Below, one piece after another: positions 34,133 through 43,038 of a DNA stretch of 64,000 nt. Numbering within the stretch: position 1 is the first letter of the stretch; the number at the start of each line of letters is the position of its first letter. This stretch comes from Pedobacter gandavensis (GTDB taxonomy: Bacteria > Bacteroidota > Bacteroidia > Sphingobacteriales > Sphingobacteriaceae): the NCBI RefSeq assembly GCF_014172405.1, contig NZ_WNXC01000001.1:1-64000 (forward strand), read 5' to 3'. The position numbers were made by a program, and so were the translations under genes. The notes below the pieces were generated by a model. It was given only the letters and a program-made list of their open reading frames with translations. It did not search any database and was not told the DNA's origin.

Positions 34133-35853
34133 TCTTTCATTACTGCTTTAATCTTTTCGCCTAGTAAGGCATCTGTTTCTTTAAAGCTTGCTTTGTCTTT
34201 TAAAGGCGCGTTTACACTGCAATAGAACTTAATTTTAGGTTCTGTTCCTGATGGTCTTGCGGAAACAATGCTGCCATCAGCAGTGATAAACTGTAAAACA
34301 TCCGATTTAGGGAAGTCTAGTTTAGTTTTCTCGCCAGTGCTTAGGTTTGTTTCAAAGCCCAATTCATAATCCTTCAATAAAGCAACTTGAGCACCACCAA
34401 GTGTTGCAGGAGGGTTGCTTCTGAATTTCTCCATCATCGCTTTGATTTCTTCCGCACCAGTTTTTCCTTTTTTTGTGATCGAAACCAGTTCTTCTTTATA
34501 CAAGCCGTATTCTACATACATGTCTAACATGGCATTATATAAGCTGCTACCTTTATCTTTATAGAAGGCGGTCATTTCTGCGATGAATGCACAAGAAACT
34601 ACTGCATCTTTATCTCTAACCAGTTCACCAATCAGGTAACCATAACTTTCTTCACCACCACCGATAAAGGTTTTCTTACCCTCCAGGCTAGTCATCAGGT
34701 GTCCAATGAATTTAAATCCAGTCAGCGTGTTGTAGAAAGTAACGTTTTTCTTTTTAGCGATTTCCTCAATGATATTGGTCGTCACAATGGTTTTAACGAT
34801 GTATTGATCACCGGTAAGTTTGCCTTTTTCTTCCCATGCGCTCAATAGGTAGTTGATTAAAAGACTACCTGTTTGGTTGCCATTTAATAATACAAATTGT
34901 CCGTCGTTGTTTTTTACTGCGATACCCACTCGATCTGCATCAGGATCTGTTGCCAGAACCAGGTCTGCATCAATATCTTCTGCTTTTTTAAGTGCTAAAG
35001 TCAGGGCTTCTTTTTCTTCCGGGTTAGGGTAAACTACGGTTGGGAAATTGCCATCCGGTGTGCTTTGCTCTTCAACCAGGGTTAAGTTAGTGAAACCGAA
35101 TTGAGCCAATGCTTGTGGTACCAGCGTAATGCCTGTTCCGTGAATAGGAGAGTAGACGATTTTAAGGTCTTTCTGACGTGCAATTGCTTCTGGTGAAACG
35201 GATAATTCCGTGATCTTATCCAGGTATAACTGGTCAATTTCTTCACCGATCAATTCAACATTTTCTGCTATACGGTCGAACTTTACCTCATCAATGCTTT
35301 TGATTTTGGCTACTTCGTCCATCACCATGGTATCATCCGGGGAAGTAAATTGTCCGCCATCAGCACCATAAGCTTTATAACCGTTATATTCTTTTGGGTT
35401 ATGGGAAGCCGTTAACATCACCCCACTTTTGCAGCCCAATTCTCTGATTGCGAAAGAAAGTTCTGGTGTTGGTCTTAATGCTTTGAAGAAATAGACATGA
35501 ATTCCGTTTGCAGAGAATACATCTGCGGTGATTCCTGCAAAATAATCTGAGTTATTGCGACTATCGTGGGCGATAGCTACTTTGATTTTTTCATTAGGAT
35601 ATTTGTTGATCAGGTAATTGCAAAGACCTTGAGTGGCTGTGCCGATCGTGTATTTATTGATTCTGTTAGATCCGGCACCCATGATGCCACGAAGGCCTCC
35701 AGTTCCGAATTCCAAACTTCTGTAGAAAGAATCTGTGAGCTCGGTAAAAGCCTCCTGATCTAATAGCGTTTGGATTTCTTCTTTTGTTTTGCTGTCGTAA
35801 TTACCATTTAGCCATTGGTTGATGGTACCTAGGGTTGCTGCTTCTAATTGCAT
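34120..35853 (-). CDS. Phosphoglucomutase/phosphomannomutase family enzyme
   Basis: The 577-residue enzyme has the full alpha-D-phosphohexomutase set: phosphoserine loop LTASHNPKEYNGYK (Ser150), the magnesium loop DPDADRVG (~295), the sugar-binding GGGEESYG and the C-terminal phosphate-binding SARPSGTEPKIKFY. Length and motifs match the PgcA-like group (phosphoglucomutase in Firmicutes and Bacteroidota). It interconverts hexose 1- and 6-phosphates in the cytoplasm for glycogen, cell-wall and exopolysaccharide precursors. Confidence 0.94.
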   Translation of the reverse strand: MQLEAATLGTINQWLNGNYDSKTKEEIQTLLDQEAFTELTDSFYRSLEFGTGGLRGIMGAGSNRINKYTIGTATQGLCNYLINKYPNEKIKVAIAHDSRNNSDYFAGITADVFSANGIHVYFFKALRPTPELSFAIRELGCKSGVMLTASHNPKEYNGYKAYGADGGQFTSPDDTMVMDEVAKIKSIDEVKFDRIAENVELIGEEIDQLYLDKITELSVSPEAIARQKDLKIVYSPIHGTGITLVPQALAQFGFTNLTLVEEQSTPDGNFPTVVYPNPEEKEALTLALKKAEDIDADLVLATDPDADRVGIAVKNNDGQFVLLNGNQTGSLLINYLLSAWEEKGKLTGDQYIVKTIVTTNIIEEIAKKKNVTFYNTLTGFKFIGHLMTSLEGKKTFIGGGEESYGYLIGELVRDKDAVVSCAFIAEMTAFYKDKGSSLYNAMLDMYVEYGLYKEELVSITKKGKTGAEEIKAMMEKFRSNPPATLGGAQVALLKDYELGFETNLSTGEKTKLDFPKSDVLQFITADGSIVSARPSGTEPKIKFYCSVNAPLKDKASFKETDALLGEKIKAVMKDLEA

Positions 35854-35884
35854 ATGATTGTTGTTCTATCTTTTGATACTTGCC

Positions 35885-36058
35885 ATGATAAACGCATTGT
35901 CTTTTACCTTGTTTTGTGAGAATAGGATAAAAATGCGAAATTCCAAATTTTATTTTGTGTATTTAGTGGTTATTATCGCCGTTTTTTTTAATTTCACGGC
36001 CGGTTACAAGTATATAGCCAATTTATTAAAAAATAAAATTCTTACCTCAATTAAATGA
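35885..36058 (+). CDS. Possible small membrane peptide upstream of aspartokinase
   Basis: An open frame from ATG 35885 (or ATG 35933) encodes up to 57 residues with one hydrophobic helix (FYFVYLVVIIAVFFNFTAGY) and a basic tail (LLKNKILTSIK). Its TGA stop overlaps the aspartokinase ATG as ATGA, which would allow coupling. The DNA is AT-rich and such frames arise by chance, so this is a weak call. Confidence 0.25.
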   Translation: MINALSFTLFCENRIKMRNSKFYFVYLVVIIAVFFNFTAGYKYIANLLKNKILTSIK

Positions 36059-37368
36059 AGATATTAAAGTTTGGAGGAACTTCCGTAGGAAGCCCTGAGC
36101 GTATGAAAAAGTTGCTGGATATCATCAATCCGGCCGAAGAGCAAATTGTGGTCCTATCAGCCGTGTCTGGTACAACCAATAGTTTAGTGGAAATTTCAGG
36201 CAAACTTTTAAAGGAGGATAAACAGGTCGCGTTAAGCTTAATTAACGCATTGCACAAGCATTATAATGAGTTCATTATTGAACTATTGCCTCCGGGTGAG
36301 TTTCATGAACAAGGACAGGAAGTTGTAGAATACCACTTTGGTTTCCTGGCTTCTTTAGTGAATGATATTTTTACTCCAGTTGAAGAAAAAGTAGTGTTGG
36401 CACAAGGTGAACTGTTGTCGACTACCTTATATCATATTTACCTGAAATCTATCGGTGTACCATCGGTATTGCTTCCTGCATTGGATTTCATGAAGACTGA
36501 TGAAGATAATGAGCCTGATGTTCCTTTTACAACGAAACATCTGATGCCAATATTGGAGCAGCATAAAGGAAATAAGTTATTTATTACTCAAGGATTTATC
36601 TGTAGAAACAGCTTTGGTGAGGTAGATAACCTACGTCGTGGTGGAAGTGATTATACGGCTTCTTTAATCGGTGCAGCCATCCTTGCGGAAGAAGTTCAGA
36701 TCTGGACAGATATCGACGGGATGCACAACAATGATCCAAGGATTGTTAAAGGTACCAAGCCAATTTCTCACCTTTCTTTTGATGAAGCTGCAGAGCTTGC
36801 TTATTTCGGTGCGAAGATTTTACACCCGCAATCGGTTTTCCCTGCACAGAAATATAAAATTCCGGTGAGGTTGTTAAACACAATGGAGCCTACTGCTCCT
36901 GGTACTTTAATCTCTTCGGAAAGTGAAAAAGGAAAGATCAAATCTATCGCTGCTAAAGATGGCATCATCGCGATTAAGATTCAATCTAGCCGTATGCTAT
37001 TGGCTTATGGTTTCTTAAGAAGAGTTTTTGAAATTTTTGAACGTTATAAAACGCCAATCGATATGATCACTACTTCTGAAGTAGCGGTTTCATTAACGAT
37101 TGATTTTACGGATAACCTGGATAAAATCGTGGAAGAGCTTCATGCTTTCGGTTCTGTAGAAATTGATAAAGATCAAAGTATTGTTTGTGTAGTTGGTGAT
37201 TTCAATGCGCAAACACATGGTTTTGCTTCAAGAGTGTTAGATTCAATCAAGCACATTCCAATCAGAATGATCTCTTACGGAGGTAGTAATTACAACATCT
37301 CTTTATTGATCAATACGACAGATAAGACTGAAGCTTTAAAAAGCTTACACAACCGTTTATTTGAATAA
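36055..37368 (+). CDS. Aspartate kinase
   Basis: The 437-residue protein has the kinase start MKILKFGGTSVGSPERM (residues 1-17), the catalytic RRGGSDYTASLIGAAI segment and ACT-type regulatory sequence from ~310 (MLLAYGFLRRVFEIFERYKTPIDMITTSEVAVSLTID), so it is a monofunctional, probably feedback-regulated aspartokinase. It makes aspartyl phosphate for lysine, diaminopimelate, threonine and methionine. lysA lies 186 bp downstream on the same strand, which points to the lysine/DAP branch; the isozyme (lysC-like) is inferred. Confidence 0.93.
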   Translation: MKILKFGGTSVGSPERMKKLLDIINPAEEQIVVLSAVSGTTNSLVEISGKLLKEDKQVALSLINALHKHYNEFIIELLPPGEFHEQGQEVVEYHFGFLASLVNDIFTPVEEKVVLAQGELLSTTLYHIYLKSIGVPSVLLPALDFMKTDEDNEPDVPFTTKHLMPILEQHKGNKLFITQGFICRNSFGEVDNLRRGGSDYTASLIGAAILAEEVQIWTDIDGMHNNDPRIVKGTKPISHLSFDEAAELAYFGAKILHPQSVFPAQKYKIPVRLLNTMEPTAPGTLISSESEKGKIKSIAAKDGIIAIKIQSSRMLLAYGFLRRVFEIFERYKTPIDMITTSEVAVSLTIDFTDNLDKIVEELHAFGSVEIDKDQSIVCVVGDFNAQTHGFASRVLDSIKHIPIRMISYGGSNYNISLLINTTDKTEALKSLHNRLFE

Positions 37369-37376
37369 GAGGAGGT

Positions 37377-37553
37377 TTACCTCTTTCTTAGCCAGATCAT
37401 AGCGGCAACAAGAATTACAACGAGTACGATAAAGAGCTTCACTCTTCTGTCGTACTCTTTTCTACTCAATTTGTTGTTTTTGAAATCGACATAATTACCG
37501 AAATAAATAAAACTCAGAACAACAACAAAAAATACAATCAGATACTTGAACAT
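37377..37553 (-). CDS. Small two-helix membrane protein, antisense between aspartokinase and lysA
   Basis: A 58-codon ATG-to-TAA frame on the minus strand encodes a helix (FKYLIVFFVVVLSFIYFG), a polar charged linker (DFKNNKLSRKEYDRRVK) and a second helix (LFIVLVVILVAAMIW) ending in RKR. This hydrophobic-charged-hydrophobic design with a basic end is unlikely from chance. Its ATG is one base from the lysA ATG, so it would be transcribed divergently from inside the lysA 5' region. No homologue is known to me. Confidence 0.55.
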   Translation of the reverse strand: MFKYLIVFFVVVLSFIYFGNYVDFKNNKLSRKEYDRRVKLFIVLVVILVAAMIWLRKR

Positions 37554-37554
37554 T

Positions 37555-38712
37555 ATGTTTTCCGAAAAAGATATAGCACGTTTCGCGAATTTAGAAACAC
37601 CCTTTTATTATTACGACCTAAACCTGCTGCAAAAAACATTAGATGATTGCGCAGCGGCGGCAAAGGTATATAATTTTCATGTGCACTATGCTATGAAAGC
37701 AAATTTCAATCCTGCAGTATTACAAAAGATCAAGGCCGTAGGTTTTGGAGCGGATTGTGTGAGCGGTGGCGAAGTGAGCAAGGCGATTGAAGTAGGCTTT
37801 GAGCAGAAACAAGTGGTGTTTGCAGGTGTTGGAAAGTCGGACAGAGAGATCAATGCCGCTTTAGACCAGGATATTTTCTGCTTTAATGTAGAGTCTATTC
37901 AGGAGTTGGAAGTGATCAATGAGCTTGCCGGCAAAAAAGGGAAAGTAGCAAGAGTAGCCATTCGTATCAATCCAAATGTGGATGCACATACGCACCATAA
38001 CATCACTACTGGCTTAGATGAGAATAAGTTTGGTGTAAATTCATGGGATTTACCTGCTTGTGCGGATACTTTAAAAGAAAGTGCGAACCTGGAATTTATC
38101 GGTGTGCATTTCCATATCGGTTCTCAAATTACCAATATGGATGTTTATAAGAACCTATGTGTTCGCGTAAATGAGTTTGCTACCTGGTTTGAAGAACGTG
38201 GATTTATTGTGAAGGTCTTGAATGTTGGTGGTGGTTTAGGTATTGATTACCACAATCCAGAGCAACAGATTCCTGATTTTGCGGCTTATTTTAAAGTTTT
38301 CCAGGAGTTTTTAGAGATCAGGTCTAACCAAGAAGTTCATTTCGAATTGGGAAGAGCATTGGTTGGACAATCGGCTTCTTTAATTACCCGTGTACTTTAC
38401 GTGAAAAATGGTAAGAAGAAGAATTTTATCATTTTAGATGCTGGAATGACGGAGTTGATGAGACCTGCTTTATACCAGGCTTACCATAAAATTGAGAATA
38501 TTTCTAAACTTGATGTTGCAGATGCCGTTAAGTATGACGTTGTAGGGCCAATCTGTGAGAGTACAGACTGTTTTGGTAAAGAAGTGGAGCTTCCGGAGAC
38601 TTTCCGTGGAGATTTGATCGCTTTACGTAGTACTGGTGCTTATGGAGAGGTAATGGCTTCGCATTACAATTTAAGAGAGAACGTTGTATCTGTTTACGAT
38701 ACTGAAGGATAA
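37555..38712 (+). CDS. lysA: Diaminopimelate decarboxylase
   Basis: The ~386-residue PLP enzyme has the alanine-racemase-like barrel: the PLP lysine Lys48 in HYAMKANFNP, the VHFHIGSQI motif, NVGGGLG, and the C-terminal GPICESTDCF with the active-site cysteine. It decarboxylates meso-diaminopimelate to lysine, the last step of the pathway. ATG at 37555 is preferred over the TTG at 37546. A terminator follows. It is shorter than E. coli LysA by about 30 residues, as in other Bacteroidota. Confidence 0.93.
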   Translation: MFSEKDIARFANLETPFYYYDLNLLQKTLDDCAAAAKVYNFHVHYAMKANFNPAVLQKIKAVGFGADCVSGGEVSKAIEVGFEQKQVVFAGVGKSDREINAALDQDIFCFNVESIQELEVINELAGKKGKVARVAIRINPNVDAHTHHNITTGLDENKFGVNSWDLPACADTLKESANLEFIGVHFHIGSQITNMDVYKNLCVRVNEFATWFEERGFIVKVLNVGGGLGIDYHNPEQQIPDFAAYFKVFQEFLEIRSNQEVHFELGRALVGQSASLITRVLYVKNGKKKNFIILDAGMTELMRPALYQAYHKIENISKLDVADAVKYDVVGPICESTDCFGKEVELPETFRGDLIALRSTGAYGEVMASHYNLRENVVSVYDTEG

Positions 38713-38731
38713 TACTTATCCTTTTATAAGT

Positions 38732-38782
38732 AAAAAGCTTGTTGAAACGCTGGGAATTCCATGGTTTCAACAAGCTTTTTTT
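38732..38782 (+). terminator. Terminator of lysA
   Basis: AAAAAGCTTGTTGAAAC and GTTTCAACAAGCTTTTTT pair perfectly around a 15-nt loop, followed by T-rich sequence. Confidence 0.9.
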
Positions 38783-38811
38783 ATGGGCATTGATTGCTTA
38801 GCCTAAATTCT

Positions 38812-39195
38812 TTAGTCTTCTTCGAAAAAGTCGATCAGGCCTCCGAAGTAATATTCAGTTAGTCCGGCAGTAAAATCATCATAGTCTTCATCAGGAATAT
38901 TCGTTTGCACGAATTCAAGAGAAGTTCCTTTTTTATCTTCGTGGAATTTAATGGTTACGATAGAAGGCTCGTTGTCTTCTCCGAAATACCATTGTTGCAC
39001 AATCTTTTTCCCGTGTTCAAATTCCAGGTTTTTACCTACGATATCGCCATCCCAAAAAGAGAATTCTGTATCTGGTTCTGCTGTGAATTCTACTTCAGCA
39101 CCGGTCCAGAGTTGAATGCTTTGTGCTTTTGTCATGGCTAAATACACTTCTTCAGGAGGTGCAGGTAGCTGGTAATATTTTTTAAATGTCTTCAT
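38812..39195 (-). CDS. START/SRPBCC-like domain protein
   Basis: The 127-residue protein opens with FKKYYQLPAPPEEVYLAMTKAQSIQLWTG, the opening helix and first strand of the AHSA1/SRPBCC fold, and continues with alternating strands and an acidic C-terminal helix (GGLIDFFEED). This hydrophobic-cavity fold binds lipids or chaperones; the ligand is unknown. In Pedobacter-type genomes such short proteins are widespread. It lies downstream of the acyl-CoA dehydrogenase gene in the same orientation reading order (dehydrogenase first), 53 bp apart. Confidence 0.82.
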   Translation of the reverse strand: MKTFKKYYQLPAPPEEVYLAMTKAQSIQLWTGAEVEFTAEPDTEFSFWDGDIVGKNLEFEHGKKIVQQWYFGEDNEPSIVTIKFHEDKKGTSLEFVQTNIPDEDYDDFTAGLTEYYFGGLIDFFEED

Positions 39196-39248
39196 GCGCT
39201 GTTAAAATGCAAATATATCCAATTCATCAGGTAAAACCATCTTTATCT

Positions 39249-40439
39249 TTATTTGAAGGCATTTAATCCGGTTACATCCATTCCGGTGATCAGTAAGTGG
39301 ATGTCGTGGGTTCCTTCATAGGTGACTACAGATTCCAGGTTCATCATGTGTCTCATGATCGAGTATTCGCCAGTAATTCCCATACCACCCAGCATTTGAC
39401 GCGCATTTCTGGCGATGTCTAAGGCGATCTCTACACTGTTTCTTTTGGCCATGGAGATCTGTTCTGCGGTAGCGCGGTTTTCAGATTTAAGTACACCCAG
39501 GCGCCAGACTAAAAGCTGTGCTTTGGTGATTTCTGTCACCATTTCCGCAAGTTTTTTCTGTTGTAATTGGAATCCACCGATTGGTTTGCCGAATTGGATG
39601 CGTTCTTTAGAATAGCGTAATGCCGTATCATAACAATCCATTGCTGCGCCTAATGCTCCCCAGGCAATGCCGTAGCGCGCTTGGTTCAAGCAGCCTAGCG
39701 GTCCTTTTAATCCTGTGATGTCCGGGAAGATATTTGCTTTAGGAATTTTCACATTGTCGAACACGAGTTCGCCGGTAGCCGAAGCCCTTAAACTCCATTT
39801 GTTGTGGGTTTCTGGCGTAGAGAAACCTTCCATTCCGCGTTCTACAATAAGACCTCTGATCTTACCCGATTCATCTTTTGCCCAAACCACTGCGATATCG
39901 GCAAAAGGGGCGTTAGAGATCCACATTTTTGCACCGTTAAGCAAATAGTGATCTCCTTTATCTTTTATATTGGTGACCATACCGCCAGGATTAGAGCCAT
40001 GATCTGGTTCTGTTAATCCGAAGCAGCCCATCAATTCGCCTGTGGCTAATTTAGGGAGGTATTTTTTACGTTGTTCTTCTGTGCCATAGGCGTAGATCGG
40101 GTACATGACCAATGATCCTTGAACGGATGCAGTGGATCTGATTCCGGAATCACCTCGTTCAATTTCCTGCATCAAGATGCCATAGGAAATATAATCTAAA
40201 CCTGCGCCGCCATATTCTACTGGAATTGTAGGGCCAAAGGCGCCAATCTCTCCCAATCCTTTGATCAGGTGTTTAGGGAATTCTGCTCTTTGTGCATAAT
40301 CTTCAATAATCGGACTGACCTCTTTCTTTACCCAGTCTCTTGCAGAAGAACGGATCAGCTTGTGCTCGTCACTTAGTAATTCATCTAGCTGATAGTAGTC
40401 AGGAGCTTCGTAAAGGTCTTTTTTGGCAGATTTATTCAT
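39249..40439 (-). CDS. Acyl-CoA dehydrogenase, glutaryl-CoA dehydrogenase-like
   Basis: The 396-residue flavoprotein has the three-domain acyl-CoA dehydrogenase plan: GCFGLTEPDHGSNPGGM and WISNAP (FAD contacts), RIQFGKPIGGFQL, and the catalytic glutamate (~375) in VVTYEGTHDIH. YEGTHDIH and the TEPDHGSNPG and R-containing ARYGIAWGALGA motifs match glutaryl-CoA dehydrogenases rather than short-chain ones. It oxidises and decarboxylates glutaryl-CoA to crotonyl-CoA in lysine/tryptophan breakdown. Substrate remains inferred. Confidence 0.9.
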   Translation of the reverse strand: MNKSAKKDLYEAPDYYQLDELLSDEHKLIRSSARDWVKKEVSPIIEDYAQRAEFPKHLIKGLGEIGAFGPTIPVEYGGAGLDYISYGILMQEIERGDSGIRSTASVQGSLVMYPIYAYGTEEQRKKYLPKLATGELMGCFGLTEPDHGSNPGGMVTNIKDKGDHYLLNGAKMWISNAPFADIAVVWAKDESGKIRGLIVERGMEGFSTPETHNKWSLRASATGELVFDNVKIPKANIFPDITGLKGPLGCLNQARYGIAWGALGAAMDCYDTALRYSKERIQFGKPIGGFQLQQKKLAEMVTEITKAQLLVWRLGVLKSENRATAEQISMAKRNSVEIALDIARNARQMLGGMGITGEYSIMRHMMNLESVVTYEGTHDIHLLITGMDVTGLNAFK

Positions 40440-40544
40440 AGTTCAGGAGATATTTGGTATCATGCTTTTGCCTTGATTTTTTAATCAGGCTTATTTCAAA
40501 GTTAATAATTTAGAGGAATGGCTGGTAATAACCGTTCAAAGAAT

Positions 40545-40552
40545 TAATTTTG
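40545..40552 (+). promoter_or_regulatory. -7 element immediately ahead of folB
   Basis: TAATTTTG matches TAnnTTTG and ends 5 bp before the folB ATG. The expected start of transcription falls on or next to the ATG, so the mRNA may be leaderless. No clear -33 TTG was seen. Confidence 0.4.
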
Positions 40553-40556
40553 TCAA

Positions 40557-40934
40557 ATGAGCAATGCTAAAAGCTATATTCAAACGGTTGCGTTAAGAGA
40601 TGTAAAATGTTATGCTTTTCACGGTTATTATCCTGAGGAGCAGTTAACAGGGATTTATTTCCTGGTAGATGTTGAAGTTACTTTTGTCCACACTGGTGAT
40701 ACAGAAAATTTGAATCATACAGTGAATTATGAAGTTCTGAATACGATTTTGTTAGAAGAGATGGCAAATTCGCAGAAAATGCTGGAAACGGTAGTTCGTA
40801 GAATCCTGGATCGGGTGTTGGATACCTATTCCTTTCTGCAGACTGGAAAAGTTGGCATTCGTAAACTGAGTCCGGCGATGCCAGGTGAGGTTGGTCATTC
40901 CTTTGTGGAGCTCAGCTATGTTGCTCCAAAATAA
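40557..40934 (+). CDS. folB: Dihydroneopterin aldolase
   Basis: The 125-residue protein has the FolB signature VALRDVKCYAFHGYYPEEQLTG, the ETVVRRILDRVLD helix and C-terminal SPAMPGEVGHSFVELSY. It cleaves dihydroneopterin to the hydroxymethylpterin in folate synthesis and forms an octamer. Length is normal. It stands alone between the divergent acyl-CoA dehydrogenase gene and the FAD oxidase gene. Confidence 0.92.
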   Translation: MSNAKSYIQTVALRDVKCYAFHGYYPEEQLTGIYFLVDVEVTFVHTGDTENLNHTVNYEVLNTILLEEMANSQKMLETVVRRILDRVLDTYSFLQTGKVGIRKLSPAMPGEVGHSFVELSYVAPK

Positions 40935-41025
40935 GGCAATCGCTTTGCTGTGTATTGCGTCTTTTTTTATCGTCATTTTGTCTTAATAATTATTTTTCCC
41001 TAAAAAAGCCTAAACCTATACAACC

Positions 41026-42423
41026 ATGAAATACACTAAAATAACTGCAGAACTGCTGGATTTAATTAAAACGGCGGTTGGGGCAGACAGTGTTTTTACC
41101 GATGAAGAATCTTTAAGTATCTATTGTCACGATGAAACCGAAGATCTAAAATATTACCCTGAAGTGGTGGTGAAACCAAGAGATACGGAATCTGTATCTG
41201 CATTGCTGAAACTTTGTAACCAATATGTGATTCCTGTAACCCCAAGAGGTGGTGGAACAGGATTGAGTGGTGCTGCTTTACCGATTTATGGTGGGGTATT
41301 GTTATCGATGGAAAGGTTTAAGAAGATCCTTTCTATTGATACAGAGAACCTTCAGGCTGTTGTAGAACCTGGTGTGATTACCCAGGAATTTATGGATGCA
41401 GTGATGGAGAAAGGATTGCTTTATCCAATTGACCCATCGAGTAAAGGTTCTTGCTTTATTGGGGGAAATGTGGCGCATGGTTCTGGTGGGCCTAGGGTGG
41501 TTAAATATGGTACGATTAGAGAATATATATTGAATCTGGAGGTGGTTTTACCTACCGGAGAAATTATCTGGACTGGAGCGAATACGCTTAAATATGCCTC
41601 AGGATATAACCTGACGCAGTTGATGATTGGTTCGGAAGGCACGCTTGCGGTGGTGACCAAGATTGTGACCAAGCTGATCCCAAGATCAGAACAAAACGTA
41701 TTGATGTTGGCTTCTTTTGCAGAAAATGAGCAAGCTTGTGCGGCAGTATCCGCTATTTTTCGGGCAGAAGTAATTCCTTCCGCTTTGGAATTTATGGAGC
41801 GAAAAGGAGTGGAGTGGGTGATCAAATACGATGATATTAAGTTTGACCTGAAAGATGGGATTAATGCTTTTCTTTTGATTGAATTTGATGGGAACGATAT
41901 GGACAGCATTTTCAAAGATTGTGAAAAGGTAAACGAAGTACTGGAAGCTTTTGGTTGTACGGATGTGCTTTTTGCGGATACCGCGCAACAAAAGGAAGAA
42001 TTATGGCGCATGAGAAGGGTGATGCCTGAATCTGTGAAGTCCAACTCAATATATAAAGAAGAAGATACCGTAGTTCCGAGAGCGGCATTGCCGAAACTCA
42101 TCAATGGTATCAAAGAAATTGGTTCAAGATATGGTTTTGAAAGTGTCTGTTACGGCCATGCTGGTGATGGAAATCTTCATGTGAACATCATCAAAGCGGG
42201 GATGAGTGATGAAGCCTGGCACAACAAACTTAAAGACGGAATTGCCGAAATTTTTGAGCTCACCACTGCTTTAGGAGGGACGATCTCCGGTGAGCATGGC
42301 ATTGGATTGGTGCAGAAAGACTTTATGTCTATTAAATATTCGGAGGTTCACCTGAACCTCATGAGGGGCATCAAAAACGTGTTTGATCCTTCAGGAATCC
42401 TTAATCCAGGAAAGATATTCTAA
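41026..42423 (+). CDS. FAD-linked oxidase, GlcD/D-lactate dehydrogenase type
   Basis: The 465-residue protein contains a PCMH-type FAD-binding domain (PVTPRGGGTGLSGAALPIYGG, PSSKGSCFIGGNVAHGSGGPR, GSEGTLAVVTKI) and the C-terminal oxidase domain with CYGHAGDGNLHVN and GGTISGEHGIGLVQ. This matches GlcD and D-lactate dehydrogenases, which oxidise 2-hydroxyacids at the membrane face. No GlcE or GlcF partner is nearby, so D-lactate or another hydroxyacid is as likely as glycolate. The first ~40 residues are a helical cap. Confidence 0.92.
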   Translation: MKYTKITAELLDLIKTAVGADSVFTDEESLSIYCHDETEDLKYYPEVVVKPRDTESVSALLKLCNQYVIPVTPRGGGTGLSGAALPIYGGVLLSMERFKKILSIDTENLQAVVEPGVITQEFMDAVMEKGLLYPIDPSSKGSCFIGGNVAHGSGGPRVVKYGTIREYILNLEVVLPTGEIIWTGANTLKYASGYNLTQLMIGSEGTLAVVTKIVTKLIPRSEQNVLMLASFAENEQACAAVSAIFRAEVIPSALEFMERKGVEWVIKYDDIKFDLKDGINAFLLIEFDGNDMDSIFKDCEKVNEVLEAFGCTDVLFADTAQQKEELWRMRRVMPESVKSNSIYKEEDTVVPRAALPKLINGIKEIGSRYGFESVCYGHAGDGNLHVNIIKAGMSDEAWHNKLKDGIAEIFELTTALGGTISGEHGIGLVQKDFMSIKYSEVHLNLMRGIKNVFDPSGILNPGKIF

Positions 42424-42471
42424 GAAATTATTGGGCGTCTTGAATTTGTCCTGCTTCAAGACGCCTGAATT

Positions 42472-42963
42472 TTAATTTTCGAGCAGTTGTTCAAAGGAGA
42501 TCATTTTTGCTTTTTCATCTTCAGGGATAGGCGAGGCGCTTTTACTCAGATAATCAAAGGCGACGCAGACTGTTTTTCCTCTGCTACAGATCACCTCTTC
42601 TCCATGAACCAGTTTAACCAGCAAGTATTCCAGGTCGAAACTGCTGCTGCCTATTCTGGAGGTTTTCACATACATGCTAATTTTATCTTCTGGAAATATG
42701 GGGGTGTGGTAGTCTAGTTCTGCTTTGGCGATGACCACACCGGTTTTCTTCCAATCCCATTTAACGGCCGCATTCCAATACTTTACTCTGGCAATTTCCA
42801 TGTAAGTGAAGTAGACTGCGTTGTTTACATGGCCCATCATATCGAAATCCACAAAACGTGTTTCAATCTGTGTTTTATACTTAAAACTGTCTAAATGATT
42901 GATTATGTCTGTCTTTTTGTCTGTTGTTTTTACTTTGTTGCGCCAAAATGTCTTGAAAATCAT
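42472..42963 (-). CDS. Acyl-CoA thioesterase, 4HBT/YbgC-like
   Basis: The 163-residue hotdog-fold protein has the catalytic region TRFVDFDMMGHVNNAVYFTYMEIARV (Asp of DFDMMGHVNN) and the rest of the 4-hydroxybenzoyl-CoA thioesterase family. It hydrolyses an acyl-CoA of unknown chain in the cytoplasm. The first ~25 residues (MIFKTFWRNKVKTTDKK) are not conserved in the family, so the start may be further in. It is convergent with the upstream oxidase gene. Confidence 0.88.
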   Translation of the reverse strand: MIFKTFWRNKVKTTDKKTDIINHLDSFKYKTQIETRFVDFDMMGHVNNAVYFTYMEIARVKYWNAAVKWDWKKTGVVIAKAELDYHTPIFPEDKISMYVKTSRIGSSSFDLEYLLVKLVHGEEVICSRGKTVCVAFDYLSKSASPIPEDEKAKMISFEQLLEN

Positions 42964-43038
42964 ATAAAATGGGTTTGGTATGCGAGTTGATTATATCGAA
43001 GTATAAAATTAAAACTTAAAAAAAAGGAGAAATAAGCG

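Noticed and set aside
35858..35884. TTG start for the ORF ahead of aspartokinase
   Set aside because: The reading frame lies in AT-rich DNA directly behind the divergent mutase start; even the shorter ATG forms are weak.
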